Counted from the first letter of the stretch, positions 15,364 to 23,069 are shown. The stretch: DNA of 23,692 bases from Anaerolineales bacterium (GCA_020060485.1 JAGVAB010000175.1:1-23692); one strand, 5' to 3'. Numbers and translations are program-made. Notes: a model not told the origin generated them from the sequence alone.

Positions 15364-16860
15364 CTAGTTCTCCTTCACTGCGCCAGACATGAGCAAGCCG
15401 AGCCGTTCAGCGCTGGCTTCCTGTGCCGGAAGGATGCCGACGATCTCACCTTCATAAATGACGGCAATACGGTCTGAGAGTGCCAGAACTTCGTCCAGGT
15501 CTTCAGAGATGAGCAGGACTGCTGCACCGCGGTTGCGTTGTTCCAGAATTTGCTGGCGCACATAATCAGTGGCGCCCACGTCCAGGCCGCGGGTTGGCTG
15601 GGGGATGATGACCACTTTGGGTTGGCGTGACAGCACCCGTGCCAGCAGCACTTTTTGCATGTTCCCGCCCGACAAGGTGCGGGTTTTGTCGTTGGGCTGG
15701 GCCTTGATCTGGTACTGCTCGATGAGTGCGGTGGCGGTGGTCTGAATGGCTTTTCGGTCCAGTCTTCCGCCTTTGGAGTATTCATTGAGATATTCCAGGG
15801 CCAGATTTTGGGCAACAGTCAATTCGCCCACCATGCCTTCGTGGCGGTCTGCGGGAATGCGTCCCATGCCAGCGGCAGTGAACCGGGAAGGTTCTTTGCC
15901 GGTCAGGTCCTGACCTTCGATCAGGATTTGGCCTTTGGTGACATGCCGCACGCCGCACAGGGTTTCGGCCAGTTCTTTTTGACCGTTTCCGCTCACACCG
16001 GCAATACCGATGATCTCACCTTCATTGATTTCCAAATTGATATTTTTCAGGGCGGACAGCCCTTTATCATCATTTGCAGAAAGATCAATCAACTGCAAAA
16101 TGCATTTTTCGCATTGCCTTTCGTCCTGCTGGCGGGTGACCCCGAAATTCTCGCGCCCGACCATCATTTTAGCAAGGTCGTTTTTGGTTATTGTTGGTGT
16201 GTCCACAGTTCCAATTGTTTTGCCGTCCCGTAAAACGGTGACACGATTGGTGATGGTGGTTACTTCGTCCAGTTTGTGGCTGATGAAGATGACCGAAAGA
16301 CCGCCATCGCGCAAATGATTCAATGTTTCAAAGAGCGCGTCCACTTCCTGAGGAACCAGCACTGCAGTGGGTTCATCCAGGATCAAGACACGGGCGTCAC
16401 GGTAAAGAGCCTTTAAGATCTCAACCTGCTGCCGCTGTCCTACCGAAAGATGGCGGATGATGGCTTGCGGGTCAATATTCATGCCAAATTTTTCTGATGC
16501 TTCACCGACCTTGGTTTCGATGGCAACCCGGTCGAGGACAAAACTGTCTGTGTAGCCAAGCACCACATTCTCTGCAACGGTCAATGGCGGCACCAGAGCA
16601 AAATGCTGGGTCACCATGCCAATGCCCTGGGCTATGGCATCTTTGGGTGAATGAATGGTCACTTTTTTGCCATTGATACGGATTTGACCGGAGTCCTGAT
16701 GGTAAAATCCGTAAAGGATACGCATCAAAGTTGTTTTTCCGGCACCATTTTCGCCCAGCAGAGCATGCACTTCTCCTTTACGCAGGTAAAAGTTCACGTG
16801 GTCATTGGCAATCAATTCGCCAAATTGTTTGGTGATCCCCTGCATTTCTACGATATGCAT
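15364..16860 (-). CDS. Double-domain ABC ATPase, nucleoside/sugar type (YufO/NupO-like)
   Basis: A 498-residue protein with two fused ATPase domains. The first is complete: Walker A GENGAGKTT (36-44), signature LSVGQ (138-142), Walker B LILDEPT (159-165). The second is degenerate: its Walker A reads GVSGNGQKE without the GKT, and the Walker B acidic pair is replaced by IIPQPTRGLD, though signature LSGGNMQK is kept. Such asymmetry is usual in this transporter family, where only one site hydrolyses ATP well. A short Cys-bearing insertion (CEKCILQ) separates the domains. The ATG at 16860 has GGAG 6 bases upstream. Lies between the lipoprotein and permease genes. Confidence 0.95.
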   Translation of the reverse strand: MHIVEMQGITKQFGELIANDHVNFYLRKGEVHALLGENGAGKTTLMRILYGFYHQDSGQIRINGKKVTIHSPKDAIAQGIGMVTQHFALVPPLTVAENVVLGYTDSFVLDRVAIETKVGEASEKFGMNIDPQAIIRHLSVGQRQQVEILKALYRDARVLILDEPTAVLVPQEVDALFETLNHLRDGGLSVIFISHKLDEVTTITNRVTVLRDGKTIGTVDTPTITKNDLAKMMVGRENFGVTRQQDERQCEKCILQLIDLSANDDKGLSALKNINLEINEGEIIGIAGVSGNGQKELAETLCGVRHVTKGQILIEGQDLTGKEPSRFTAAGMGRIPADRHEGMVGELTVAQNLALEYLNEYSKGGRLDRKAIQTTATALIEQYQIKAQPNDKTRTLSGGNMQKVLLARVLSRQPKVVIIPQPTRGLDVGATDYVRQQILEQRNRGAAVLLISEDLDEVLALSDRIAVIYEGEIVGILPAQEASAERLGLLMSGAVKEN

Positions 16861-16879
16861 AATAACTCCGGGGTGGTTT

Positions 16880-16988
16880 CCCCTCTTCTCTCGTCAGAGA
16901 GAAGAGGGGATGGTTGGTTCATTTTGGAAAGAATTATTTCCAAGCGATGCTGCCTGGCCGGCTCTGGCAGTGAGCGGCAGCAGGCAGC
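16880..16988 (-). repeat. Intercistronic hairpins between lipoprotein and ATPase genes
   Basis: CCCCTCTTCTCTC (16880-16892) and GAGAGAAGAGGGG (16897-16909) form a perfect 13-bp stem with a 4-nt loop. A second, less regular stem pairs GCTGCCTG (16949-16956) with CAGGCAGC (16981-16988), starting 15 bases after the lipoprotein stop codon. No T-tract follows, so they resemble the stabilising structures that let binding-protein genes be expressed above their transporter genes. Confidence 0.6.
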
Positions 16989-17003
16989 GTGTTGACTGAT
17001 CGG

Positions 17004-18017
17004 CTAATTCACGCCAGCCGGGGCGGCTTCATCAATGTTGACGCGGAAGAGACCTTTTTCAATTTCTTCTTCGCGCTGCTTGACCAGGGCGAGGATGTCG
17101 GCGGGGATCTTGGCGTCCATGCCATGGAAGGGGGCCAAATAGGCGCCGCCCTTGGAAACCATGCTGAAGTCTTTCAGGTCTTGCCCGGTGAAGGAACCGG
17201 CGTTCACCTGGCTGACCAGGTATTCTACAGTGGGGGTCATGTTCCAGACGGGGCCGGTCAGAACACTTTCGGGGCCGAGTTCATTCTGGTCGGCCATGTT
17301 GCCAAAGGACCACAAGCCATTCTCCACGGCGGCTTCAATGACACCAAAGCGTTCCGCAAAGAGTACGTCTGCCTTGGCATCAATCTGGGCCAGGGCTGCT
17401 TCCTTGGCGGCGGCCGGATCAAACCAGCTGTTGATGAAGCTGACCAGCACTTTGGCTTCCGGGTTGACTTCCTTGACACCTTCAATGAAGGCATTCACGA
17501 TGCGGTTGACTTCAGGAACAGGGTGACCACCAACCACGCCGATCACGTTTGTCTTGGTCATGCCGCCGGCGATCAAACCACACAGGTATGCCGGCTCATG
17601 GATCCAATTGTCAAAGACGGCCATGTTGGGCTCGGCTGGGCCAAGACCGGAGCCAAAGGCGAAGGCAATGTCCGGGTATTCGGCGGCCACGCGGCGCACG
17701 GCCTCTTCATTGCCGAAGGCATCACCCAGGATGGCAGCCGGTTTGGATTGCTCGGCGATCTCACGCAAAACGCGTTCCATATCGCCAGCATAGCCAATAT
17801 CATCAGTGTATTCATAGCGGATCTTGCCTTCGCTTGCAGCTTTTTGCAACGCGGCATGGATCACACCATCCCAGGGCTCTTCGATGGGAGTGGCAAAGGC
17901 GCCATAGAACAGAGGGGCTTCTGCTTTGGCGGGCTGTGCGGCAGGAGCCGCCGGTTGGCAAGCCGCAATCAGAAGAGCTGCCACAATTACGACCATCAGC
18001 AATCTCAGGTGTTTCAT
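17004..18017 (-). CDS. BMP-family substrate-binding lipoprotein (PnrA/Med-like)
   Basis: A 337-residue lipoprotein that would capture the substrate outside the membrane for the ABC importer encoded downstream. Residues 1-19 are a signal peptide (MKHLRLLMVVIVAALLIAA) and Cys20 is the lipidated residue. An Ala/Pro-rich spacer follows, then a periplasmic-binding-protein fold recognisable as the BMP family by the YPDIAFAFGSG, FDNWIHEPAYLCGLIAGG, VIGVVGGHPVPEVNRIVNAFIEGVKEVNP and ADVLFAERFG segments. BMP proteins studied elsewhere bind purine nucleosides or related compounds; this one could bind a free base or other heterocycle. The start at 18017 follows AAGGAGA by 6 bases; a longer frame lacks a signal-peptide-like start. 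First gene of the operon. Confidence 0.9.
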   Translation of the reverse strand: MKHLRLLMVVIVAALLIAACQPAAPAAQPAKAEAPLFYGAFATPIEEPWDGVIHAALQKAASEGKIRYEYTDDIGYAGDMERVLREIAEQSKPAAILGDAFGNEEAVRRVAAEYPDIAFAFGSGLGPAEPNMAVFDNWIHEPAYLCGLIAGGMTKTNVIGVVGGHPVPEVNRIVNAFIEGVKEVNPEAKVLVSFINSWFDPAAAKEAALAQIDAKADVLFAERFGVIEAAVENGLWSFGNMADQNELGPESVLTGPVWNMTPTVEYLVSQVNAGSFTGQDLKDFSMVSKGGAYLAPFHGMDAKIPADILALVKQREEEIEKGLFRVNIDEAAPAGVN

Positions 18018-18086
18018 TTTCTTCTCCTTAATTGGATTAAACATGGGTCAGGCAAACAATGTTGGTGCTTTTGGGGGCGTGCCAAT

Positions 18087-18098
18087 CAAGATATCTTG
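18087..18098. promoter_or_regulatory. Perfect 12-bp palindrome upstream of the operon
   Basis: CAAGATATCTTG lies 70 bases before the lipoprotein start. It is the only perfect even palindrome of this length noticed in the leader and could be an operator for a dimeric regulator. Further up are two more dyads: GACTC-TGTAT-GAGTC (18131-18145) and ACCCAT-TC-ATGGGT (18171-18184). No clear -35/-10 pair for the operon was found. Confidence 0.3.
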
Positions 18099-18249
18099 TT
18101 TTTTGCGACACCTCCTTGCTGCAGAACGTTGACTCTGTATGAGTCTGGCAAACTGGTTGTGTTCAGGTCTACCCATTCATGGGTTTGGAAAAGATGAATG
18201 AAGATTGAAGTTTTTATTGAAGGATGGTGCCGCTGATCCTTAAAATAGG

Positions 18250-18280
18250 GATAATAAAACGCGGCTTCAAGGGCCGCGTT
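18250..18280 (-). terminator. Intrinsic terminator, minus strand
   Basis: An 8-bp perfect GC-rich stem (AACGCGGC / GCCGCGTT, 7-nt loop) followed on the minus strand by TTATTATCCC. It isolates the importer operon from transcription coming from the repeat region and the genes beyond it. Confidence 0.7.
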
Positions 18281-18451
18281 AGAGTATGACAAGTGGATAT
18301 GGAAGGAGACTGGAGCGAGATTGTGCAAATCAACCAATTATTATCCTGCTGATTGCCTGGATTATTCGCTTTCTTTAGATGCAGATGGTTTGTCATCATT
18401 GGTCGTGTTTTTCGCCATGAATAGGTGCGGATAGCATATATGACCATTATA
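18250..18451 (-). ncRNA. Possible short transcript with tiny ORF and terminator
   Basis: In this AT-rich stretch the minus strand has TATAAT (18446-18451), an ATG at 18418 opening an 18-codon ORF (MAKNTTNDDKPSASKESE, stop at 18362), and then a clear intrinsic terminator: AACGCGGC (18273-18280, read on the minus strand) and GCCGCGTT (18258-18265) form an 8-bp stem followed by TTATTAT. A transcript of about 190 bases is implied. The -35 region is poor and no ribosome binding site precedes the ATG, so it could be a small RNA, a tiny protein gene, or the terminator of a longer message. Confidence 0.3.
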
Positions 18452-18612
18452 ACCATTAAATTTTACAGAATGTGGAAATTCATTACAAGAGAATTTTATC
18501 ATATTCGATCTGGTAAAGAAATGATGAAAAAAATGATATACGTCATCACCTCTAGACAATCCACATGCCGGGAGCTGGTCTATCCGCCAAGCTGCGACGC
18601 ACCCTCTGGCTT

Positions 18613-18890
18613 GTCGATAGCATGCCCGAAGGGTAGGGAGCGGAAATGGTTTGTTGGTGTGGGTAACAGTCCTGCCCTTCGACAGGCTCAGGGCTCGTGG
18701 CGCAAGTCAAAGCATACCCGAAGGGTAGGGAGCGGAAATGGCTTGTTGGTGTGTGTAACAGGCCCGCCCTTCGACAGGCTCAGCGCTCGTGGCGCAAGTC
18801 GAAGCATACCCGAAGGGTGGGGAGTGGAAATGGCTTGTTGGTGTGGTTAACAGTCCCGCCCTTCGACAGGCTCAGGGCTCGTGGAGCGCA
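18613..18890. repeat. Three tandem copies of a 92-bp repeat
   Basis: The block CCCGAAGGGTAGGGAGCGG begins at 18625, 18717 and 18809 (CCC as anchor), and GCCCTTCGACAGGCTCAG begins at 18674, 18766 and 18858: an exact period of 92 bases. Copies differ by scattered substitutions, and the first and last are incomplete at the outer edges. Each unit has two small dyads, CCC-GAA-GGG and GCCCT/AGGGC. The array starts in the 890-base gap without a clear gene and stops about 15 bases short of the next gene's stop codon. Open frames through it are by-products of the repeat. Confidence 0.85.
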
Positions 18891-18905
18891 CTGAGGGGCG
18901 CTGGG

Positions 18906-19994
18906 TCAACTTCCCAGCATGGCCCGGGTCACAGTGCAAGGCCGGCCGTCTGCACTGCGCAGGGTATAGCCGCCCAGGCAGGCGGGCAGCAGGGCGCTCT
19001 CGTCCAGGCCCAGCGGGTAAGCCAGGTTGCTGCCGGCAGGGATGATCTCGATCTGCTGGCCGGCGGTCAGGGTCAGCAATTGAAAAGAGTCCTCCGGCTC
19101 GGTGCGGCCTTGCAGGGGCTGGTCAACTTCCAGAAGGCTGCGGGCAATGGGAAAGCCGGCCGCACTGTCCGGGGCTGCCGGGGAATCAAGACGCCAGGCC
19201 GGCATGCGGCCGCGGGTGAGGCGGGCCGCCGCCTGACCGAGGATGGGCACCACCGCCTGCCATAGCACGTTTTCAAAGGGCAGCTCTAACAGACACTCTC
19301 CACCCCAGTCCACCAGCAGGCTGCCTGCTTCGGGCGCAACCCAGCCTTGAAGAACGGGGTCGGCGTTGGGCCTGAGCAGCATCGGCGAGACAGCCAGACG
19401 CGCCGCCAGAGCTTCATAGGTGCGGCGCGGCAGATAAAGCGTATCCTGCGGCGGCTTCCAGGCCAGGTAACCGCTCATCACGGACAACACCTGGCGCTTG
19501 TGGGCCTCCAGGACTTTTGGAAGCCAAGGTGTTTCGCATAGATTAATGCCGCTGCTTTGTATCTGGTCGGCGTAGATCACCATATGGCAGTGCTCCAGCA
19601 GGCCGGAAAGAGCCGCTCCCGGGCCGATGATGAGGGTAACTTGCCCGCCTGGCTGTTGAAGCTGTGCTTGCAGGTCTGTCAGTCGGCTGGGGTCAAAGGA
19701 GTCTGCCAGGCAGCCGCCCAAAGTAAAAGCTGTTTCCGTTTTAAGCGCCTGGCGCACGTCCAGGACAGTGGCGCTGACCCCCGGCAGGCGGGAAAGAATA
19801 TTTTCGGCCAGCTGCCGATAAGGGATGTCCGGAGCGCCATCCAGGGCGGCTACGATTGGCAAGCCTCTGCGTTCCAACTGGCCGCCAACCTCCCCGGCAA
19901 TGGCCTGGGCGGCGGCTGGCATGCCGCACGCAATGCTTTCAGCCAGCATGCCCAGCGGCACGCGGTTCACAGGGGAGGGAAGATGATCGGCCAT
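18906..19994 (-). CDS. Divergent mannose-6-phosphate-isomerase-like protein without catalytic cupin
   Basis: A 362-residue soluble protein. From memory of the long class I mannose-6-phosphate isomerases, the first half resembles their N-terminal kinase-like domain: IVAALDGAPDIPYRQLAENI near 47, GGCLADSFDPSRLTDLQ near 93, VTLIIGPGAALSG near 119 and a VIYAD strand near 137. LVDWGGECLLELPF near 227 resembles the link region, and the end (EDSFQLLTLTAGQQIEI ... LPACLGGYTLRSADGRP) resembles their C-terminal cupin. The metal-binding part between them, with its Gln-x-His and Glu ligands, is not visible, so isomerase activity is doubtful. It starts 11 bases after the aldo/keto reductase stop codon without a clear ribosome binding site. 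Confidence 0.55.
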   Translation of the reverse strand: MADHLPSPVNRVPLGMLAESIACGMPAAAQAIAGEVGGQLERRGLPIVAALDGAPDIPYRQLAENILSRLPGVSATVLDVRQALKTETAFTLGGCLADSFDPSRLTDLQAQLQQPGGQVTLIIGPGAALSGLLEHCHMVIYADQIQSSGINLCETPWLPKVLEAHKRQVLSVMSGYLAWKPPQDTLYLPRRTYEALAARLAVSPMLLRPNADPVLQGWVAPEAGSLLVDWGGECLLELPFENVLWQAVVPILGQAAARLTRGRMPAWRLDSPAAPDSAAGFPIARSLLEVDQPLQGRTEPEDSFQLLTLTAGQQIEIIPAGSNLAYPLGLDESALLPACLGGYTLRSADGRPCTVTRAMLGS

Positions 19995-20005
19995 GCGGGT
20001 GGACG

Positions 20006-20989
20006 CTACCAGAGCTGGTGCACCTGCGGACGGATGTACTGGTCGTAAATGGCGCTCACTTTATTCATTGTGGCCTGGTCCAGGGCAGGCAGACTGGCCG
20101 CGGCGGCGTTGTCGCCCACCTGGCTGGGGCGCTTGCCGCCCGGAATGGCACAACTGACCGCATCGAACATCAGGATCCAGCGCAGGGCGAACTGGGCCAG
20201 GCTGGTTCCTTCCGGTACCAGCGAACGCAGTTCATCGACAGCCTGCAGGCCGGTGGCGTAGTCCACGCCGGAGAAGGTCTCGCCGCGGTCAAAGGCTGCA
20301 CCTTGGCGGTTGAAGGCGCGGTGATCGTCTTCCTCGAATTTGGTTTGGGCTGTCATCTTGCCGGTCAGCAGACCAGAAGCAAGCGGGACGCGGGCCAGGA
20401 TGCCGATCTGGCGTTCTTTGGCGACCTTGAAGAACAGGTCGGCCGGGCGCTGGCGGAAGATATTGAAGATGATCTGCACGGTTTTCACGTTGGGGTACTC
20501 GATGGCTTTCAGGGCTTCTTCGTTTTTTTCCACGCTGACCCCATAATGACGTAGCTTGCCAGCCTGCACCAGATCATCCATGATGCCGAACACTTCGGGG
20601 GTGTAGTACACCTCCCAGGGCGGGCAGTGCAGCTGCACCAGGTCGAGCGTGTCGGTCTCAAGGTTTTTCAGGCTGCGATCAATGAAGCTGGTTAGGTTCT
20701 TGCGGTTGTACCCATCAGCGGTGTGGGGTTCCAACCGGCGGCCGGCTTTGGTGGCGATGATGATCTCTTCGCTGCGTTCGCGTTTGAGGCGCGCCAGCAG
20801 GCGTTCGCTGCGTCCGTCCCCGTATACATCGGCGGTGTCGAAGAAATTGATCCCCTGATCAACGGCGGCGTGCAGGGCGGCCATTGATTCGTCGTCATTG
20901 ACCGTGCCCCAGGTGCCGCCGATGGCCCAGGCGCCAAAACTGATGGCGGATACATTAAAACCGGTCTTGCCTAATTTTCGATATTCCAT
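20006..20989 (-). CDS. Aldo/keto reductase
   Basis: A 327-residue NAD(P)H-dependent oxidoreductase with a TIM-barrel fold. The catalytic tetrad is intact: D51 and Y56 in FFDTADVYGDGRSE, K81 in IATKAG, H121 in LVQLHCPP. The cofactor end is present as CAIPGGKRPSQVGDN near residue 285. The closest style is the YajO/general-stress type of aldo/keto reductases that act on small aldehydes, ketones or sugar derivatives; the substrate cannot be read from sequence. The ATG at 20989 follows AAGGAGA by 7 bases. It sits in a minus-strand group with the YciI-like gene (63-base gap) and the isomerase-like gene (11-base gap). Confidence 0.92.
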   Translation of the reverse strand: MEYRKLGKTGFNVSAISFGAWAIGGTWGTVNDDESMAALHAAVDQGINFFDTADVYGDGRSERLLARLKRERSEEIIIATKAGRRLEPHTADGYNRKNLTSFIDRSLKNLETDTLDLVQLHCPPWEVYYTPEVFGIMDDLVQAGKLRHYGVSVEKNEEALKAIEYPNVKTVQIIFNIFRQRPADLFFKVAKERQIGILARVPLASGLLTGKMTAQTKFEEDDHRAFNRQGAAFDRGETFSGVDYATGLQAVDELRSLVPEGTSLAQFALRWILMFDAVSCAIPGGKRPSQVGDNAAAASLPALDQATMNKVSAIYDQYIRPQVHQLW

Positions 20990-21052
20990 GTTCGTCTCCT
21001 TATGAGTCGGTTTTCTGTTTTTTTTTCAAGTATAGCAGAAGTCATGACAAGA

Positions 21053-21349
21053 TCATTCTGCAGGCGTAAACAGGCGGGCAAAGCCGGGGTAGGGCTTGAG
21101 GGGAATGCAGTCAAAGGTGATCAAACCGGCCTGCACCAGCGGCAGGCTGTCCAGCACGGCCCGTGCTTCGTCCAGGCTGTCACATTCCAGAATGAGCACA
21201 GCTTCGTCCCGGTCGGCGCGAAAGTAGGTCTCGCGCAGTTTGCCCTGCTGGGTCAGTTCCCAGACGCGGCGGGCTTCAGCCTGCAAGTGGGGGGCGAAGT
21301 CGGCGGGTTGGGCAGCGGGCATTTCTTTTTCAAGGGCGAGAATTTTCAT
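21053..21349 (-). CDS. YciI/muconolactone-isomerase-like small protein
   Basis: A 98-residue protein with the dimeric alpha-beta barrel pattern: strand MKILALEKEMP, helix with FAPHLQAEARRVWELTQQGKL, strand RETYFRADRDEAVLILEC, helix SLDEARAVLDSLPLVQAG, strand LITFDCIPLKPYPGFARLF. This arrangement is that of YciI-like and muconolactone delta-isomerase-like proteins, whose roles are mostly unknown. A weak AGGAAAA site precedes the ATG at 21349. It is first in the minus-strand group leading to the aldo/keto reductase and has a promoter of its own. Confidence 0.75.
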   Translation of the reverse strand: MKILALEKEMPAAQPADFAPHLQAEARRVWELTQQGKLRETYFRADRDEAVLILECDSLDEARAVLDSLPLVQAGLITFDCIPLKPYPGFARLFTPAE

Positions 21350-21388
21350 TTGATTTTCCTGTTATTGTCATTGAAAGTGATCTTTTTG

Positions 21389-21418
21389 ATTGTATCCCCA
21401 TTTCCGGTCTGGCTTCAA
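21389..21418 (-). promoter_or_regulatory. Promoter for the YciI-like / aldo-keto reductase group
   Basis: Minus strand TTGAAG (21413-21418), 18-base spacer, TACAAT (21389-21394), 40 bases before the start codon. Further upstream, AAACCTG (21476-21482) and CAGGTTT (21491-21497) form a hairpin in the divergent intergenic region; its role is unclear. Confidence 0.5.
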
Positions 21419-21601
21419 GTTTTGCAACAAAACCTGTTTTTAAGAAGGCGGGGGCAGACTACGAAAAGGGTTGCCAAACCTGTTTTGATGCAGGTTTCCT
21501 TGCGAAACCCAACAGGAAATTGCTGGCGGTGGGGTAAAATGGAGTTGACTGAACAGGTCAAATTCTATCGCGCGGACAGGCGCAGGAAGTATAAATTCCG
21601 T

Positions 21602-23020
21602 ATGAATACACAAGCGTATGATCTGATCATAGTGGGGGCCGGCCCAAGCGGGATTTTTACGGCGTACGAGCTGAAGAAGGGTATGCCGGAGGCTCGCATT
21701 TTGATGATCGAAAAGGGCCATTCGATCGAGAAACGCGTTTGCCCCAAGCGCAAGACCGGCAAGTGCGTCAATTGCGATCCGTGCAACATCACCACCGGCT
21801 TTTCGGGCAGCGGCAGTTTCAGCGATGGCAAGCTGAGCATCAACGATCATGGCGAGGTGGGCGGCGACCTGGCCAATTATATTGGTCACGACCGCTACCG
21901 CGAGATCCTGGCGACCACCGACGGCATCTATCTGTCCTTCGGGGCTGATCCGCAGGTTTACGGTGCGGTTGATCAGCGCACGCTGGATGACATCCGCCGC
22001 CGCTCCTTCCAGGCCGACCTGCATTTCATTGACTCCAAAGTGCGCCATTTGGGCACCGAAAAAGCATACGAGATCTACGCCCGCATTCAAAAGGCGCTGG
22101 AAGAGCTGGGCATCGAGATGTGGTTTGACACCATCGTGGATGACCTGCTGATCGAGACGAATGCCGAAGGCCAGCCCTGCATCACAGGCGTGGTCACGCA
22201 GGACGGGCGGCAGGTGTTGGGTGAGCGAGTGGTGGTGAGCATCGGCCGCGAGGGCAGCAACTGGTTGAAATCGATGTGCGAGAAATACAGCATCGCCACC
22301 CAGGTGGGCACCATCGACATCGGCTGCCGGATCGAGACTGATGCGGCAATCACTGATTACATTGATTCAACATTTTATGAAGCCAAGCTGGTCTATTACA
22401 CCAGGACCTTTGACGACAAGGTGCGCACCTTTTGCTGGAATCCGCGCGGCGAAGTGTCTGAGGAAAAATACGGCCAATTGTCGGTGGCCAACGGTCACAG
22501 CTACAAGGATGAGAAATTCAAGACCAGCAATACCAATTTTGCCCTGCTGGTCTCCAAGCACTTCACCGAGCCGTTCAATACGCCCATCGAATATGGGCGG
22601 CATATTGCCGAGCTGGGCAATATGCTGTCCGGCAACAAAGTGATGGTGCAGCGCTATGGGGATTTGAAGCGCGGCCGGCGCACCAATCATGAGCGCCTGG
22701 CGAAGAATAATATTCAGCCCACCCTGAAGGATGCCGTGCCGGGCGACCTGAGTCTGGTGCTGCCTTACCGTCTGCTGCTGGACATCACCGAGACGATTGA
22801 GGCCCTGGATAACCTGATGCCCGGTTTCGCCGGGGACGGCACGCTGCTGTATGGGGTGGAGGTCAAATTCTATTCCAACCGGCTGGTGGTGGACGAGACC
22901 TTCCAGACCAATATCCGCAACCTGCATGCCCTGGGGGATGGGGCCGGGCTGACGCGCGGCCTGATGCAGGCCAGCATGAACGGGGTGTGTTTGGGGAGGA
23001 TGCTGGCCGGGACGTGGTGA
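21602..23020 (+). CDS. FAD-dependent oxidoreductase, COG2509 type
   Basis: A 472-residue flavoprotein. The N-terminal Rossmann motif is DLIIVGAGPSGIFTAYEL (G12-x-G14-x-x-G17). Next comes a conserved block with Cys47, 55, 58 and 61 (RVCPKRKTGKCVNCDPCN) leading into GSGSFSDGKLSI, which I recall as diagnostic for the COG2509 'FAD-dependent dehydrogenase' group. The C-terminal FAD-binding end is LHALGDGAGLTRGLMQAS. The reaction is not established for the family; the Cys-x2-Cys-x2-Cys run suggests a metal or Fe-S site. The frame is open for 600 bases upstream, but that part is antisense to the YciI-like gene or intergenic. I choose the ATG at 21602 because family homology begins there; ATG 21539 would add 21 unlikely residues. 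Confidence 0.88.
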   Translation: MNTQAYDLIIVGAGPSGIFTAYELKKGMPEARILMIEKGHSIEKRVCPKRKTGKCVNCDPCNITTGFSGSGSFSDGKLSINDHGEVGGDLANYIGHDRYREILATTDGIYLSFGADPQVYGAVDQRTLDDIRRRSFQADLHFIDSKVRHLGTEKAYEIYARIQKALEELGIEMWFDTIVDDLLIETNAEGQPCITGVVTQDGRQVLGERVVVSIGREGSNWLKSMCEKYSIATQVGTIDIGCRIETDAAITDYIDSTFYEAKLVYYTRTFDDKVRTFCWNPRGEVSEEKYGQLSVANGHSYKDEKFKTSNTNFALLVSKHFTEPFNTPIEYGRHIAELGNMLSGNKVMVQRYGDLKRGRRTNHERLAKNNIQPTLKDAVPGDLSLVLPYRLLLDITETIEALDNLMPGFAGDGTLLYGVEVKFYSNRLVVDETFQTNIRNLHALGDGAGLTRGLMQASMNGVCLGRMLAGTW

Positions 23021-23069
23021 AAGATTTGGTAACGCTTCGTGTCCGGGCGCTGCGGACAGGAGCAGTAAA

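Noticed and set aside
18165..18200. TCTACC element reminiscent of a purine riboswitch near the importer operon
   Set aside because: It lies on the plus strand whereas the operon is on the minus strand, and the other conserved parts of the aptamer (TATAA-type P1 end, ATANGG junction, CCGTAAA loop) are not present.
18613..18890. CRISPR array
   Set aside because: Whole 92-base units repeat without unique spacers, and no cas gene is present.
18425..18894. Plus-strand open frames through the tandem repeats
   Set aside because: They are generated by the 92-base period combined with lack of stop codons, show a repeated translation shifted in frame from copy to copy, and have no ribosome binding site.
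21002..21601. N-terminal extension of the FAD-dependent oxidoreductase by 200 residues
   Set aside because: The extension is antisense to the YciI-like gene and crosses that gene's promoter; family similarity begins only at 21602.
22870..23069. Continuation of the XRE regulator to a stop inside the oxidoreductase locus
   Set aside because: The residues after KRKGSL do not resemble any regulator C-terminus and are antisense to the conserved C-terminal coding sequence of the FAD-dependent oxidoreductase, so this part is treated as fortuitous read-through.
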